From Bifiguratus adelaidae (lineage: Eukaryota; Mucoromycota; Endogonomycetes; Endogonales), in assembly GCA_002261195.1 (NCBI GenBank), contig MVBO01000014.1:62001-126000 (forward strand): a stretch of 64,000 nt of DNA, written 5' to 3'. The notes under the pieces were generated by a model that worked only from the letters and a program-made list of their open reading frames with translations, was not told where the DNA came from and did no database searches. Numbering within the stretch: the first letter of the stretch is position 1; each line of letters opens with the position of its first letter. Shown here one piece after another: positions 46,486 to 59,466 of this stretch. Made by a program: the position numbers and the translations under genes.

Positions 46486-49400
46486 TTAACATCTAGAGAT
46501 ATAATCATGATTGTCGTCCTCTTGCGTTTCAAAGCTCTGCACACGTAGCGCCCGGCGTGGCATAGCGTAGTTCTTCTCCCTTGAACCTCCTTCTGGATTT
46601 TCTGATTCTGTCTCTATCTGAGCGCTTCCAAAAACAGCTCGCTCCTCGATGGCTTCACCTTCCAAGTCCGAGTTCAATGTGATTACAGAGCCCACTGAAC
46701 TTTCTGATCGTTGATATTGTCCGGTGAAGAAATGGCTTAGTTCATTGGATAGACGTGAATGACGAATTTGTTTGGCGGCCTCGTTTTCTGATAATGAGAC
46801 ACTTGATAGGCTGGTGGGAGTTGCGGTCCCTTTGAGATGGGCAAGTGGCGTCGGAGCAACACCAGACTCAAGGCCAGCAACTGCACCCGAATAAAGACCT
46901 CCAAAACCAGGGGCTGGAGTTGGTGACAATAGCATGTCCGAGTATAATGGGGAAGACATTGGAATAGCCACATGTCTTCCATATCCACTAGCAGCCTTGG
47001 GACTTTCAAGTGCTTGGTTATATCTGTATTTGCCGATGAAGAGCATCTGCTCATGCTCGCGCAAATAGCGATCTCCCGAGAACTTTACCTGAACGATTTT
47101 CCGCAGATTCAACGCAACTTTACGTCGATGAGGCGATTTGTCGTACATGCGCTTTGTGATCCATTGTACATCGTACGAAGTAAAGTGTTCCGGAAGACGG
47201 GTCGGTGCATCTGCCGGGTCGTATTCATCATGCGCATATTGAGCCCAGTCGTCGAGCATTGCCAAGTACCGCAGTTGAGCTCGTGCCAGTTCATGAGGCG
47301 AGTTGGGAGGAACCGTCTCACCCCACATCTTGTTCGGATTCGATGGGTCTTGCAGTATGGTACTTGTGGCACCGACGGAAGTACAAACGATGGGTGCACC
47401 TGATAGACCAGCTTCCCCGAGTGCCAATGGAAGTCCCTCGGTAATACTGGAATTCATAAATGCCCAAGCGGTCGCCAATACCTGAGACGCATTTCCATAG
47501 CCGCGAAGCTTGACGTATTCGCCAATACCTTTCATAGCAATCAATTCTTGACACTCCACCGTGTACCAAGGTGTACGATCCACAGCACCGTAAATATCTA
47601 ATGCGTAGTCGCGGAACCCAAATTCATTCACAATGACATCGGTGGCCAAGATCGCACTGCAATGACATCTCAAATAAGAGGATAGTCGAGAACAATCGAT
47701 AAAGCATATACCTTTTTGGATCTTTGACTGGCATCAAATGTGAAAGCATCACTACAGTGGGCACTTTGCTGGTTAATTCCTTCGGAGGCTCGTATTTCTC
47801 CATGTTGGCAATTCCATTGACCACGGGATCAATTTTCTTTTGAAAGGTGCGACGGTGCATGATGCTGCCATTCCCTGTGCCGATCTCGGTCTCCCAATCA
47901 GGATTATAGAGGTTCGTACACGGCAAAACAATATCGGCGTGGTATAAAGTGAGCGTTGCAGCCAAACGCATCAATCCAAGCAAGCTATTTTGCACAAATG
48001 GACTTAGCAGGCATTGGCCAGCTGACAAGTAAGATGTGCACTCGCGCCAACTAATTCCGTGGTCCCAGATCATAAATGTGGAACCTCTTTTGAACTTGAC
48101 CACAATGCCAAACATTGCGCTGACGCTGTGATGGGTAGACTGGAAGACTGGAGGGACCACTTCGGGCACAGCGACTGAAAGAATAAACAGATATCTCTTG
48201 AACATTTCGAGACTGGAAGCGAGCGTTGTTAGTCCAGATCGTCAGAGCTGTAGGATATCTTACCATTCATCAAATTCTGCTTCTGTGGGGCACTCAATCT
48301 CTAACAATGCTGCTGTCGATCTGAGGTTTGGTCCATCCATAATCCACGCTTCTCTCCAAGCCTTCCGAACGGCGGAGTCATTCCATGTGCGGTTCCAATC
48401 GGCAGCTCCAAAGAATGTGTTGAGGGCAACTAATGACCTTGTAAATTGCTGAACATTCTTCTCCGTAAATGTGATTGTTCGACATCCCTTCACAAAGTCA
48501 ACGAGATGAGGGATAAAGTGCTCGATAACACGGGATGTCGTGTTGAATATCCGTTCCTCTACTTGACCGTCAATGAGATTCTCCACCACTCCGTGGGATG
48601 GAGTCAAGAAGTCGAGGCCCCAAAGTGGAAGAATCTTCACGCTCTGAACATTCTTCTCCACCTGAAATTTAGGCGTGCCCAGATCATTTGCGGCCTCCGC
48701 TATGAAGTGCCATCGGATATCCTTGAGTCCGTCCACGACATCACGTCGACAGTTGGACACACCACCGGCTTCAATGGGAAATGTACCGGTATCAGTGGCT
48801 AGCACTGACACCTCTTTGTCGTTGTTCAGAACATTCGAAAGGGGTGAACGAGTGTTTAAGTTTGTATCGCCACCCTAGATCACAAGCCATGAGCAAGACC
48901 TTACAAAGAAAGAACGGGGACCACTTACCGCACCCATGGCATACAGATCACTGATTTTGAACGCTAATAAGGTCATGCCACTCACGCTATCGTCAATGTA
49001 CATAGCAGCGACGATAGCCTCTTCGTTTCTCTTGAGAACAGAGCGGGCTTTTTGGATGGCCCCGCGATCCCGAGCTGCCCAATACTGTTTCAACAATGGC
49101 TCGTTGCGCAAAATCATCTCGTCCAAAATCCTTGCGTGAACTCCCTCAACGTTCTTCTCTGTCTGCCAAGTCTTCCAAAGCAATGATCGCGCATCATGGG
49201 TATTCACCTTCTTGTTAACTGTAAGCCTACCCCTTCGCGCATTGGTCGTGTGCCTTGCAAATTTGAGCAGACCCCGGTTTTGCGCAGGAGCATTCAGTGG
49301 TGCGAGAATGTCATCTTTGAGAAAGGAGACAGAATCCGGTTTGACGAAAAGTCGGTAGACGTCTTCAATGATATGATTTGGGGTTTCGATAGGCTGTCCA

Positions 49401-52400
49401 TCGCACAAGGTACTGATCTGCGGATGCCGCTTATGCTCATACACCCAAACCGTTTCGAAATTGCTGACTCCGTCGTTCCATGTCACTCGAGTGACCTTGT
49501 GAAATGGTATCCACTTTTGTTGTTTGTTGACAGGTTGTCCTTTCTTGACAGGTATAGCACACCAGTAGACTTCATAGGAGATGTGAGTGCCCAGAAATAT
49601 TGCCTTGATTAGATTGTCGCTGTTTTCTGGCTTGGGATGGTATGTATATCGAAAGGTGAAATTCTCCCTTTTACGATAAATGGAACCATGATTGACACGT
49701 CCGTATTCATCGTAAAAGAATGATTCATGACCACCATCCCTCATCTCGATCACTTTGACGTGAGGAAAGCGACGTGGGGTGCTTGCGTCGTGATCCCGAT
49801 AATAGTAGAACGCGTCTTCTTGCAGTTTGCCGTTGCTAAATTTGCATTGCCGCAGCAATTGTTCCTTTTTGTCATAGTATCCAATGGCTTTCAGATTCTT
49901 GTCATTCTTGGGTCTGCTTTTCAGGATACCCTCGTACTGGCGAAGAACCATGGCAACGCGACGATTGCCAAGGCCTTCCTTCGGTGCCGAAAGGGGTATG
50001 CTTTGAAGATCCAAAATGTCTGTTTCCGGGATGTCAAAGAACCCTGTCACAGAAGATCGCGGATCATGGATGGTTATGCAATCCGGTGTGCGGACTATTT
50101 TGATGCCAGATTTCACCGCATTGTTGAGCCTGCGGAGAGCGGGCCGGTAGTGCCAGAGCAAACGCTCTATCCAGAATCGAGTAAATGGCCTGCCAACCAT
50201 AGAGAGACGGGTGTGGAAGACGATGACAAATGCCCTCATCCAGTTGGGTAACTTGCGAGATGCAAAGTCTATCTCGCGGGGTAACTCAATGTTTCCACTG
50301 GTTGCAAAAAGCAGGAACTTGCTCGCGTAATAGCCAGTCGACAGGATGGATCCGTATGCATCTTGCACGATCGCAAGGAACTTTCCTGATTTGGCCAGAG
50401 CGTCAACGTGGTCGAGATCCTGGAACTCATAGTCGGGAATATCCTCCTTTTGGGTCCATTGGCCGTTGTAGATGGGAGCATCAGGCATCGTACGATCACA
50501 TTCCTGACATAATTTGGCGCGAACTGCCATCGCCAGTCGCACGCACGCGTCGTGTATTGCCACCAGACCTGTAGTTGACAGCTTGAGCTCGCCGGCCCTC
50601 TGCGCTTCCAAGACACCCTCCAGCTCATCTGTTACCATTGGCGAGTTGGCAGTCAGAGTGACCCGATCCACAACGACGCGACGCACGGTGCTTGGAAGAT
50701 TGTCCCAATCAGTGTCAATGTCGATACCCAGAGCCAAATGATTCAGAACGACGTTGTCAGTCCCATCGCTTAATGTGTTTGCAGTCATCCAGCTGATCTG
50801 CTCTGACACTCTTTCGGGGACATGAACATCTCCGTGCAAAAGCAGCTGCAATGGATCGAGTTTAGCCACTCCAAGCTCTCAGACTTCATCTCGATAATCA
50901 CTTACCTCAGACACGCAAGCAATCGTATGAGAAGTGCCGAGTCCCATTTCACATGTTTCATGAACAAGTGCTTCAGCTATTTGCATATGCGTGGAGCGTG
51001 CGAAATCGGATTCCAGCCACGACTTTGAGATGTCCGGTACGCCAGCATAGATGATCATGGCCTGAGTCACAGGATCGATGTGCGCAAGAGCAGAGTATTC
51101 AGCGCCCTTATAGGCAGCCAGGAGCGTGCGTGGAACAACCACTATCCGAGTGCGCCCACTTTTCCAATCTTCCAGGGATTTCTGGAAAATGAGCTTTTCC
51201 TGTCCATCAAAGGCATTGTGCAGTGTCTCCGATTGTTCGAGGCTGAGAGCATGCTGCAAGATATCGTCGAGTATGCAACCAAGGGTATCGCTTCCGTGAG
51301 GGGAGATCTCAACCTTCAAATGGGGGCGTAGTCCTTGAATGTCATCAAGTATTTGTGCTGCGCATTTTGGCCGATGAGCATTGCCGATCCATCGTTGTCC
51401 CGATGTCAAGTTGTTCTTCTTTGACCGCAAGTCCACGATATGAGGTGTTTCAGACATTTCGTCCATGTTCTTGCTACTTCCCAGCTTGAAGTCCGCTGAG
51501 AAGAAGTTGATCCCGGCAGCAATCCACGCGACAGCAATTAGGCAGATTACCTCCGTATAAAGGAAGGTGGGATACTTGGCGCGGAGAACGCAACCGATAA
51601 TCATGCCGGTAAGGACGGCCAAAGCAATGACATTAAATGTGGCCTTCCCCCCGGGCATAAAGATCCTATTGAATTGCATCATAAGGACTCCGGTATACCC
51701 AATTATGTAGAGGAAGAAGGCAATAATGGCCTCCGAATCCCTGAGAGAAAGCCAAGCCAAAAGAGTACTAATGGCCAATGCAAAGAATAGGGACCAAACG
51801 TACTCGAAGAGGCTGAAGATGTAGATGTGCAATCTTCTCCTTGCTTTCCCGTTAGTTGAGCGTGCGAGCTGGGTCTCGGTACGGATACGATCGTCACTCT
51901 TCTTCCAGATTGCCTTGTACACCGATATTGCATGTATCTCGAGACTGATAGACCCCAGAAGGTAGTACATTAGTCCAAACGATGTTGCCAAGGAATAGTC
52001 CACATGGCCATTGACAGCCAAGGATAAACCAATGATATCACCTCCGGTCAGAAGAACGATCCAGCGGTCCAGCAGTGCAACGAAGAAATAGATGATGCCG
52101 TACCCCATTTCGAGGTAGCAGTATCTCCACAACAGCCCGAGGGAATGTTGCTTGAGAGCTTGATTGTACTGGTACATGGTAGCCAGAGCAACCTTGAGTT
52201 GCAAGTTCCATGATGACGAGAACGGAAGTGGCATGGGCGCCGAGTTACAGCGACAATACCACTCGAGCAGAAAGCGAGAAAACGCAAAGCTCTCTGCTTG
52301 CTCTTTCACCAAAGTGTCGTCTGTTGGCTTCGAAAATCTGTCCCGCATTCTTTCCGATTGAACCTCTCGATTGAATTGTGTGCGCGCAACTTTGTTTGCG

Positions 52401-55400
52401 TACGGAACTGTGGCCTTGTCGAAACATTGCTTGTTTCCGTTGGCGTGTTTGGCGATGTACCAATCCAGAACAGTCTTGTTGTCAGTGATGTCGATTCGAT
52501 CAAGGTAGGAATTCCATTCTCGAAAAAGACGACGCATGAAGACGATGAGACAGAAAGAGAACGCCGATAATTGAAGGAAGTAGACCAAGATGATGAAGCG
52601 GGAGGGGAGAAAAGGACAAATGATTGGCGCGATAACGAGAATTAGCAGCGATTTTGCCATCCTTGATCTGCCAGATTGCATTGGAATATTGTCCATGTGA
52701 ATAGTACTCATAGTACCGAGAACTAGCAGGAAGAAGGAGAACACCGCAGTGTAGAATAACCAGATATAAGCTGCGACTATGCCATATTGACATCCACAAA
52801 CAATGCAACCGATAGCTGCGATTAAAAGGTTGATGAGGACACCTGAGGCGAACATTTGCACTAGAACGACGGACATTGTTGGAAAGACCATCGCATGCAG
52901 ATAATGTGAGCCTAATATGCCTATGCCGCCGTTGATTCCGCCAGCCGTTATGAGCGAAATGATCATTGTGTAGGAGGCTAAAGTGACATGGATGGGATCC
53001 ATTGCCACCGACATAAACAAACCATGACCATGAAAAGTCAAAAGAGCCACGTCGACAAATGCGGGTATGCAAAAAATACCCTACACGGAACGTTTCAGCA
53101 ATTGTAAATTAAACGCCGCCGTCAATCATACTTACGATAGATGTTAGGCTCACCCAGAACTTGGGAATGGGCCCGTAATCAGCTTGAACGCTCGTAGGTT
53201 CAGGATCGGTATCGGTGTTTGCGCTCAAATAAGCCCCCATAAAGTTGACGCCGTCGAATGCATCCGAGATCTCGTTGACGGACTTATCCTTCGCCAATTG
53301 ATCTCTCGCCATCAGATCATTTCTCGCACGATTGGAAAGTATCGTGCCTAACTCGGATGGGGTCATATCGAGATCACATTTAGATCCAATAACCCATAAC
53401 TCTGCGTACACCGCAGCCTGGTCAGAAAAAGGTGATAGAAGAGGATTGCGATCCGTCATCTCCACATAGATGTCTTCCAATGCATACTTCTTCAGCGTGG
53501 TGAAGAACAAAAAGAAGAAAAGGTTGAATCGTACGTCCAAAGCTTCCGATGAAGGTGTCGATGTAGATTGCATGTTCTTGAGAATTTGGGTCATTTGCTG
53601 TAGGGTCTCGTAACTATTATTCAACAAAACCCAATGCATCCAGTCATCAATCTCCTGTTGTAAGCGGATGGCATCGCTCATATCAGGTATCGTGAGACAA
53701 TCAAGTGAAGAGTACCACTCATATCGCTTTTGCAACAATTCTTGAAGAGTCATCCGTCCATCGTAGAATTGAACGAGGTACTTTCCGTTGACCTGCTTGA
53801 TTTCCAGTTGGTCCAAGAGTAGAAATTGACACAATTGCCGCAAATCTCCGATGGCAACATCATAATTTCCGGAGGAGGAGCTGGCATTGGTTGACTTTGT
53901 GCAACTTGTAGATAGTTTTCGGAGTATGCTAAGCAATCCCCTTGGGCTCGATTTAGTGAGCTGGTCAATAACGCGAATGGAGAGGTGTGGATATTTCTGG
54001 CGCATAGGTGACGTTGGCGTTTCAAGCATACTTTCAATTAAGAAAGCTCGTTGTGGTGATACGTCAGAGGCGGATAGATAGCATCCTAACACCGCCGCTG
54101 CAAGATGTGGCGCTTTCAATGTTACGTAAATGTGCATCTTGTGTGTATGTTGCCGAACTTCAAGGGAGAACGGAGCAAAGGCGTGCAGGCCTGCACGGAT
54201 AGGTTGCAAAGGTGCAATTTGATCAGAATGAAAAGATGAGGGACGAGATGAGATGCTGTCCATTGGGTGATTGTGCTCCACAGTCCTGGAATTATGCTCG
54301 CGTTCGAAGACGCTAGAAAAGTGCACTCTGCCTTGTTTGAGCCAGAAGGCTGAGTCCAGCCCTTGCCATACGCAAATGCGATTGCTTTCAAGCTCACTGA
54401 TCAAGGTTCTTATGCTTGCGAGCTCATCGTGAAGGATATAAACATCGCCCCTAAACCGCCGTTTGTTGCTTTCGCAGCAAAGGACGCTCAATTCCGCGAT
54501 GATTTGATCTTTGATGGAGGAATCAATAGGATGCAGCAAATTCTTGGCACGCAGGTCAGCTTGGATGTCGACCAAGCGATTAAAGTCGGTTACTGTCGGC
54601 GCGTGTCCAAGGTCATAAACACCGTAACTTGATTCATCACCAAAGAGCGCATTCACGCGTATTCCTTCATATGCTGACTGGGTATTGGAGCCAAGTGTGG
54701 ATGTTGTGCTAGATCGTGATCTCTGTGAGCTGGGTATGGAGAGGATACTGCTCGATCTTAGTGTCTTGGCGCCGGTATCGTGATTAACGTGGCTATGCCC
54801 TAATCGGTCAGCCACATTGATGTGGGCACCAAAAAATGACTGGAAAGTCGGAAACCAATGCGACAAGATTTGATTGCACTCCATAGGCAGAGCCTCATGC
54901 ATTTCGTACACCGTAACATTGGACAACCATTGATTTTTGATTTGTAATAGATCTGCCCGTCGTAACCATTCCAAGGCACTCATGGGTACGCTGGTTGTTC
55001 TTGGAAGGTGCGATGCTGGCTGGTATAAAGCGAACTTTGGAGCAACCCAAGTAATACCTTCGTAATACTTTGACCATTTGAAAGCGCGTCTCCAAACAGC
55101 GATATCGACATCATCAATGTTTGAGACGAGTTCGGCGAAGAAGAGTGTAAAATCTTTTCGAATAGAGGACTGTTTGATGGCAAGTTCGATAGTGGCTCGA
55201 AGGGCCCGCAAGTCAAAGTAGTCGCGACGTTTGCCCGTCTCCGGCATGATTGTCGCATTGTGTATGAGGAAGCCTGAGACCCTTCCAAGTTTGAGTAATT
55301 TGGCATCGTTCCTTCTCACAAAATCCGGAGGTGTGACTTCGAGATATAGCTTGAGATTATAACCCCTGGGTATACTTGTGATAAGCAGATTGATAATGTT

Positions 55401-56085
55401 GATCGGTAGAGATTCCCATCCGGCCAGAACCACTCCATCATACAGGATCCGAGCATGTGTAGTGCTTGGCTTCCAAAGAGCATCTAGCCGCTGAAACAGC
55501 TCTGAGATGGCGCTCTTGTATTTCTCCGCAGAGGAATCCTCGATGGTTGGAATTTCAATACGTCCCAGCAAGCTTGATCCACGAAACCATTGTCGAAGTT
55601 CTGTTGCAATGACGGCCTGCTTCGGATCGATCACTAAGGTACCATAGGAAGATAAAATGCGCTGAATGTGCTCATCTTGCTCGAAATATAGAAAAGACCC
55701 TAGATAGATTCCAAAGCTTGTAGGTCTGTTTGTGACTGGTCTCGGTATTGAGAACGGTGATTTTCGAAGAAAGAATTTAGTAAACGATTCGAGCCGCCGT
55801 AAGGAGGTTCGACGCCAAGGCGACTCGGTTGATGCTCGCTTTCGCCGCCTAAAAGTTAGACGTATCAGGACTAAGAGCAAGTAGATGGCAGAGAAAATGA
55901 AGCTGATACCGAAAATCACACCAGTCGCCTAGGTACAGGTTAGCAAACACGGCACACCGACACGCATATAAGATCTTCACCTTTACAGCGGGTGTGGACC
56001 ATAGATTCGAAGCTGGTCTCAACAAATCACCCATGTAGTAGTCCAAAGGTTCCTCTGATATGACGCTGTTACGCGACTCGGCCAT
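46486..56085 (-). CDS. gtb3: Giant membrane-embedded PelF-like GT4 glycosyltransferase (GAG synthase Gtb3-like)
   Basis: Seven minus-strand exons (55981-56085, 53136-55928, 50906-53080, 48929-50845, 48264-48874, 47712-48212, 46486-47656) total 9,273 bases, 3,090 residues, all in phase. A membrane helix lies at about 38-61, then an 800-residue soluble module of unknown fold. About 12 membrane helices span roughly 950-1,550 (e.g. VTLASYTMIISLITAGG), then a 700-residue region. The GT4 domain starts near 2,355 with TGTFPIEAGGVSNCRRDVVD and PLWGLDFL, then IWDHGISWREC, VMLSHLMPVKDPKSAILATD, WYTVECQEL, and the EX7E pair at E2774/E2782 (SITEGLPLALGEAGLSGAP). This order is that of PelF, the Pel polysaccharide polymerase. 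In Aspergillus the GT4 Gtb3 with Uge3 and Agd3 makes galactosaminogalactan; the neighbours here are the same. Polymerisation and export is inferred. The Ser/Thr-rich C-tail is probably cytosolic. Confidence 0.85.
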
Positions 56086-57806
56086 GCGGAATGAAGGAAG
56101 GAGCCAACAGTGTTAGACTTATTTGCATTGACCAGCGATCCGAAACATTGTGCTTCGCCAGAATTTCCAAATTAAGGACTGTGCTTCGCAGGTTAACACT
56201 CGTTACATGAGAGTGACACCGATCCCAACGTGGCACACCTGGTGGATTCTTGGGTTGCATTGTTGGAAAATTATTTTTGGTACTGGGCGCTGGTGCATAC
56301 ATAACTTTCCCGGAGAAAATGGTTATTGCAACGTCTGGAAGGTCACAGTTTTGGCCTTGCAATTGATGGTCTTTGAACAGACAAAGAGGCGATGGATTAC
56401 TTCTGGGCACGGTCTATTTGCTCGGTATTAGATACTTCAGATGCCACCTATAGTCGACCTTACTCTATTCAGAGCATTGCATTCTGCGGCAAAATGGCAT
56501 TACTTAAACGGAATGGTAAAGTCTGCGCTAAAAATACTTCCAAACAAGACGCCAACAGTGCAGCGCATCTTTGACGATCTCTCCTTCCCGTTACCTGGAA
56601 ATCTTTCGGGTAAGGTTGCTCCAGAGAAAAAACGTGATGCGATCAGATATCCCAAAGTGGAAGTCTGACAAATTTGGGAACCCCTGCGACGTCGGCCTGA
56701 GGATGGCAACGGGTACAGAAGATATGTAGATGGCTTTTGAGCTGGCAAGAGATGATGGCGCTATTGTGAGATATACACGGAACACAATGCGTCTTCGAAT
56801 TGACGTCACTGCCATGTTTTGGATATGCCATGTCAGGGGTACAACGAAGATGAAGGCTGCTTTAACAGTCCCCGGAGGGCGTGCGGATCGTCGATTACTT
56901 GCTTGGATATGAGCATTGAGCGGAGCATTTGCCAACAAGAAATAGTGATGGTCTACGATCGCCGGAACAAGTGCGAGATTGCCAGATCAAAATGACTTAA
57001 ATGTTTGGTAACCGGTTCATGCACTCACATCAAGAAGAGCTAATGAATAATGGCGTAGATTGCGCCATGCGCATAGCTTAAATGTCGATCATAAAGCTAC
57101 ATGAGCGCATATGCAGATAGGACATTTGCACAGATCCCCTAGGGATGGTCCCCGCATCTATGTCTTGGAGTCGTCAGGTTCGGTGCAAAGCGTGGCCGGA
57201 GGTCAGGCGTCGATTCCAGAACGTAACCGCGAAATTTAAGCGTAACAGAGAGGATCGGTAAGAGCGCTTTCTCGCAATCCTTTCGGTACCTTTCCAAAGA
57301 CACCGCACGTCGATCATTGTTGACCCAGAATACAGAGATGCATATACACAAAGCATCCGTTATACTACCCACTTCCTCCATCGTCACACCGCAGATATAA
57401 TGCATCTCACGTTTCATCGTCATTCATTTTACTCACTGGCATGAACAGGCCACGCCAAAATCTTTGAACAGACTATCCATGGACGACGACATCCACCCCA
57501 GATTTCGGGAGGTACCCAGCACTGGATCAAGGAAGTTTTGAAGGAGAAACTGGAAATTTCCTGCTCAGCCTATGGTTTGAGACACTCCGAAATTTCAAAA
57601 AATAGGCCGTGGAATTTTTATCACGGTGCCGAGGTCCACATTTGGAATCTTGCGCCGCTGAGCAAACAAAAACCCTTATAACCCTTATAAGATGCTAGTC
57701 TTCGCTTGAGAGAGCGACATTTTGCTGCGCGGTTATATAACTGAATTTTACCAATTGGACTTTCGCGTATCCAATTAAGGCACAATTTACCAACCTGTAG
57801 ATCAAC
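56086..57806. promoter_or_regulatory. Shared 1.7-kb divergent regulatory region (gtb3-like / uge3-like)
   Basis: The synthase and epimerase genes are transcribed away from each other from this region. It has no supportable gene; the longest frames (minus strand, 57139-57423 and 56591-56938) lack motifs. On the epimerase side there is a TATA box, two CCAAT-type boxes (ccaattgg at 57751-57758, ccaatta at 57771-57777) and a short tandem acccttata at about 57672-57690. Common control of both genes is an inference. Confidence 0.55.
57733..57740 (+). promoter_or_regulatory. TATA box of the epimerase gene
   Basis: The sequence ttatataa sits 67-74 bases before the ATG at 57807, with CCAAT-like boxes just downstream. 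Position and sequence fit a fungal core promoter. Confidence 0.6.
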
Positions 57807-59101
57807 ATGTCGCACGTTGCTTACAATTCACCTCTTCCATCGCCTGAGCTCACACCAGCGGCGTCTCCAGAAGCATCTGTATGCTTATTCGGATTGAGCG
57901 ATCTGAAGCGGCGACACATCATTGTGACCGGTGCGGCCGGCTACATTGGATCACATTGCATGCTGGGACTGATCCAAGACGGCTTTCAAGTTGTTGGTAT
58001 TGATGATTTGTCGAACTCGAGTATAGGTAAGCATGAGCTCAATCAAACATTGTGCACATGACTGATATGATTGCAGAGTCCCTCGAACGTGTAGCGCTAC
58101 TGACTAAGACGCCATTCATACCTTTCTACAAGGCGTCCATCCTCAACACAGCCGCCCTACGTAAAATTTTCTCAATCTACAATGTAGCTGCCGTTATTCA
58201 CTTTGCTGGCCTTAAAGCTGTCGGTGAATCCATCAAAAACCCTGAGGCTTACTATCAAACCAACGTTATCGGCACGATGCGATTGTTAGATGTCATGAAG
58301 GAATTCAATGTTCAAAACATTGTGTTCTCGAGTTCAGCGACAGTCTATGGCGGTAATGCAGACAAACTCAAAATTGGCGAGCAAGTTAGAGAAGACTTTC
58401 CACTCAAAGCCACCAACCCGTATGGTAGAAGCAAGTTATTTGTCGAAGAGATTCTTCGGGATTATGCCGCTGCGTCTGATCCCAATTGGAAACTCAATGT
58501 TGCAATATTACGATATTTCAACCCTGTCGGTGCACATCCTAGTGGCCTCATAGGCGAACATCCCCAAGGCACTCCAAGCAACCTTCTACCGTATATCACT
58601 CAAGTTTGCGTCGGTCAACGACCTTACTTGGGCGTCAATGGAGCCAATTATCCAACACCAGACGGTACAGCAATGCGCGATTTCATACATGTTATGGACC
58701 TGGTTGACGGACACATCCTCGCGCTTGAAAGACTCGTCAATGATGAACCAGGTGTTGTGACTTACAATCTGGGAACTGGCAAAGGCTACTCTGTGATGGA
58801 CATGCTAAAAGGCATGGAGAAGGCCAGCGGTAAGCGCATACCCTTTAAGTTTTGTCCGGAACGACCTGGTGATGTCAGTTGCCTCGTTGCGGATCCAAGT
58901 AAAGCCTATGCTGAGCTCGGTTGGAAAGCGAAACGTGACATTACCCACATGTGTCATGACGCTTGGAATTGGCAACGGAATAATCCGCATGGGTATTGTA
59001 AAGCCGAAAACAATAACTCTGGTAAATCAAGCAGGAGGGACACCCGGCGCTCGTTGCATTCAGGAAAATTACTCCCATGGTCATCTTCATCGAGTGCCTA
59101 A
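57807..59101 (+). CDS. uge3: UDP-glucose/UDP-GlcNAc 4-epimerase (Uge3-like)
   Basis: Two exons (57807-58026, 58077-59101) give 414 residues. An extra N-terminal 35 residues precede the Rossmann motif VTGAAGYIGSHCML. The SDR catalytic residues are present: FSSSATVYGG and Tyr189/Lys193 in NPYGRSKLF. Other epimerase marks: VIHFAGLKAVGESIKNPEAY, ILRYFNPVGAHPSGLIGEHP, DGTAMRDFIHVMDLVDGH. By my alignment the substrate-gating residue (Tyr299 in E. coli, Cys307 in human GalE) is Leu343 in GDVSCLVADP, a smaller side chain that should admit UDP-GalNAc. It would therefore make UDP-galactose and UDP-GalNAc for the neighbouring synthase. The usual end NPHGY is followed by about 34 extra Ser/Arg-rich residues, which may be an unspliced intron (a gt at 58,991) or a real tail. 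Confidence 0.93.
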
Positions 59102-59466
59102 TCATAGACTCAAACGTATCCAATTGTCGCAGGTTTCTCATATTTGTATATTCTTCTCATACAATTCAATAATTTCCCAAGCTCTAAACATAGCCAGGCA
59201 GTACTGTTTGCATTGGCATGTATTCGGCGCAGCAACGATAAAATTAGCTAGAGACCATGGCATTAGCTGTTTCTACTGCGAACATCAATCCTCACAATTC
59301 GAGACAATGGAAGGAAATTTGTAATGTTAGTAGTGCTACGCCCTATTTCTGGATTTGTTAGCCGCATTGTTTGGTGTCAGCTATTCTTGCCTTCTTGTCT
59401 CGGTTGGCCAAAGGTGATACATAAATAACAGGCTGCTTCTTGTCGAATTGATTGTACTTTACCATC
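59102..59466. promoter_or_regulatory. Promoter region of the deacetylase gene
   Basis: The 365 bases between epimerase stop and deacetylase ATG contain the A/T-rich acataaataaca at about 59,419-59,430, some 40 bases before the ATG and a candidate TATA element. Nothing else seen. Confidence 0.45.

Noticed and set aside
57139-57423. 94-codon minus-strand frame between synthase and epimerase
   Set aside because: No recognisable motif, and an internal start is doubtful; more likely part of the regulatory region.
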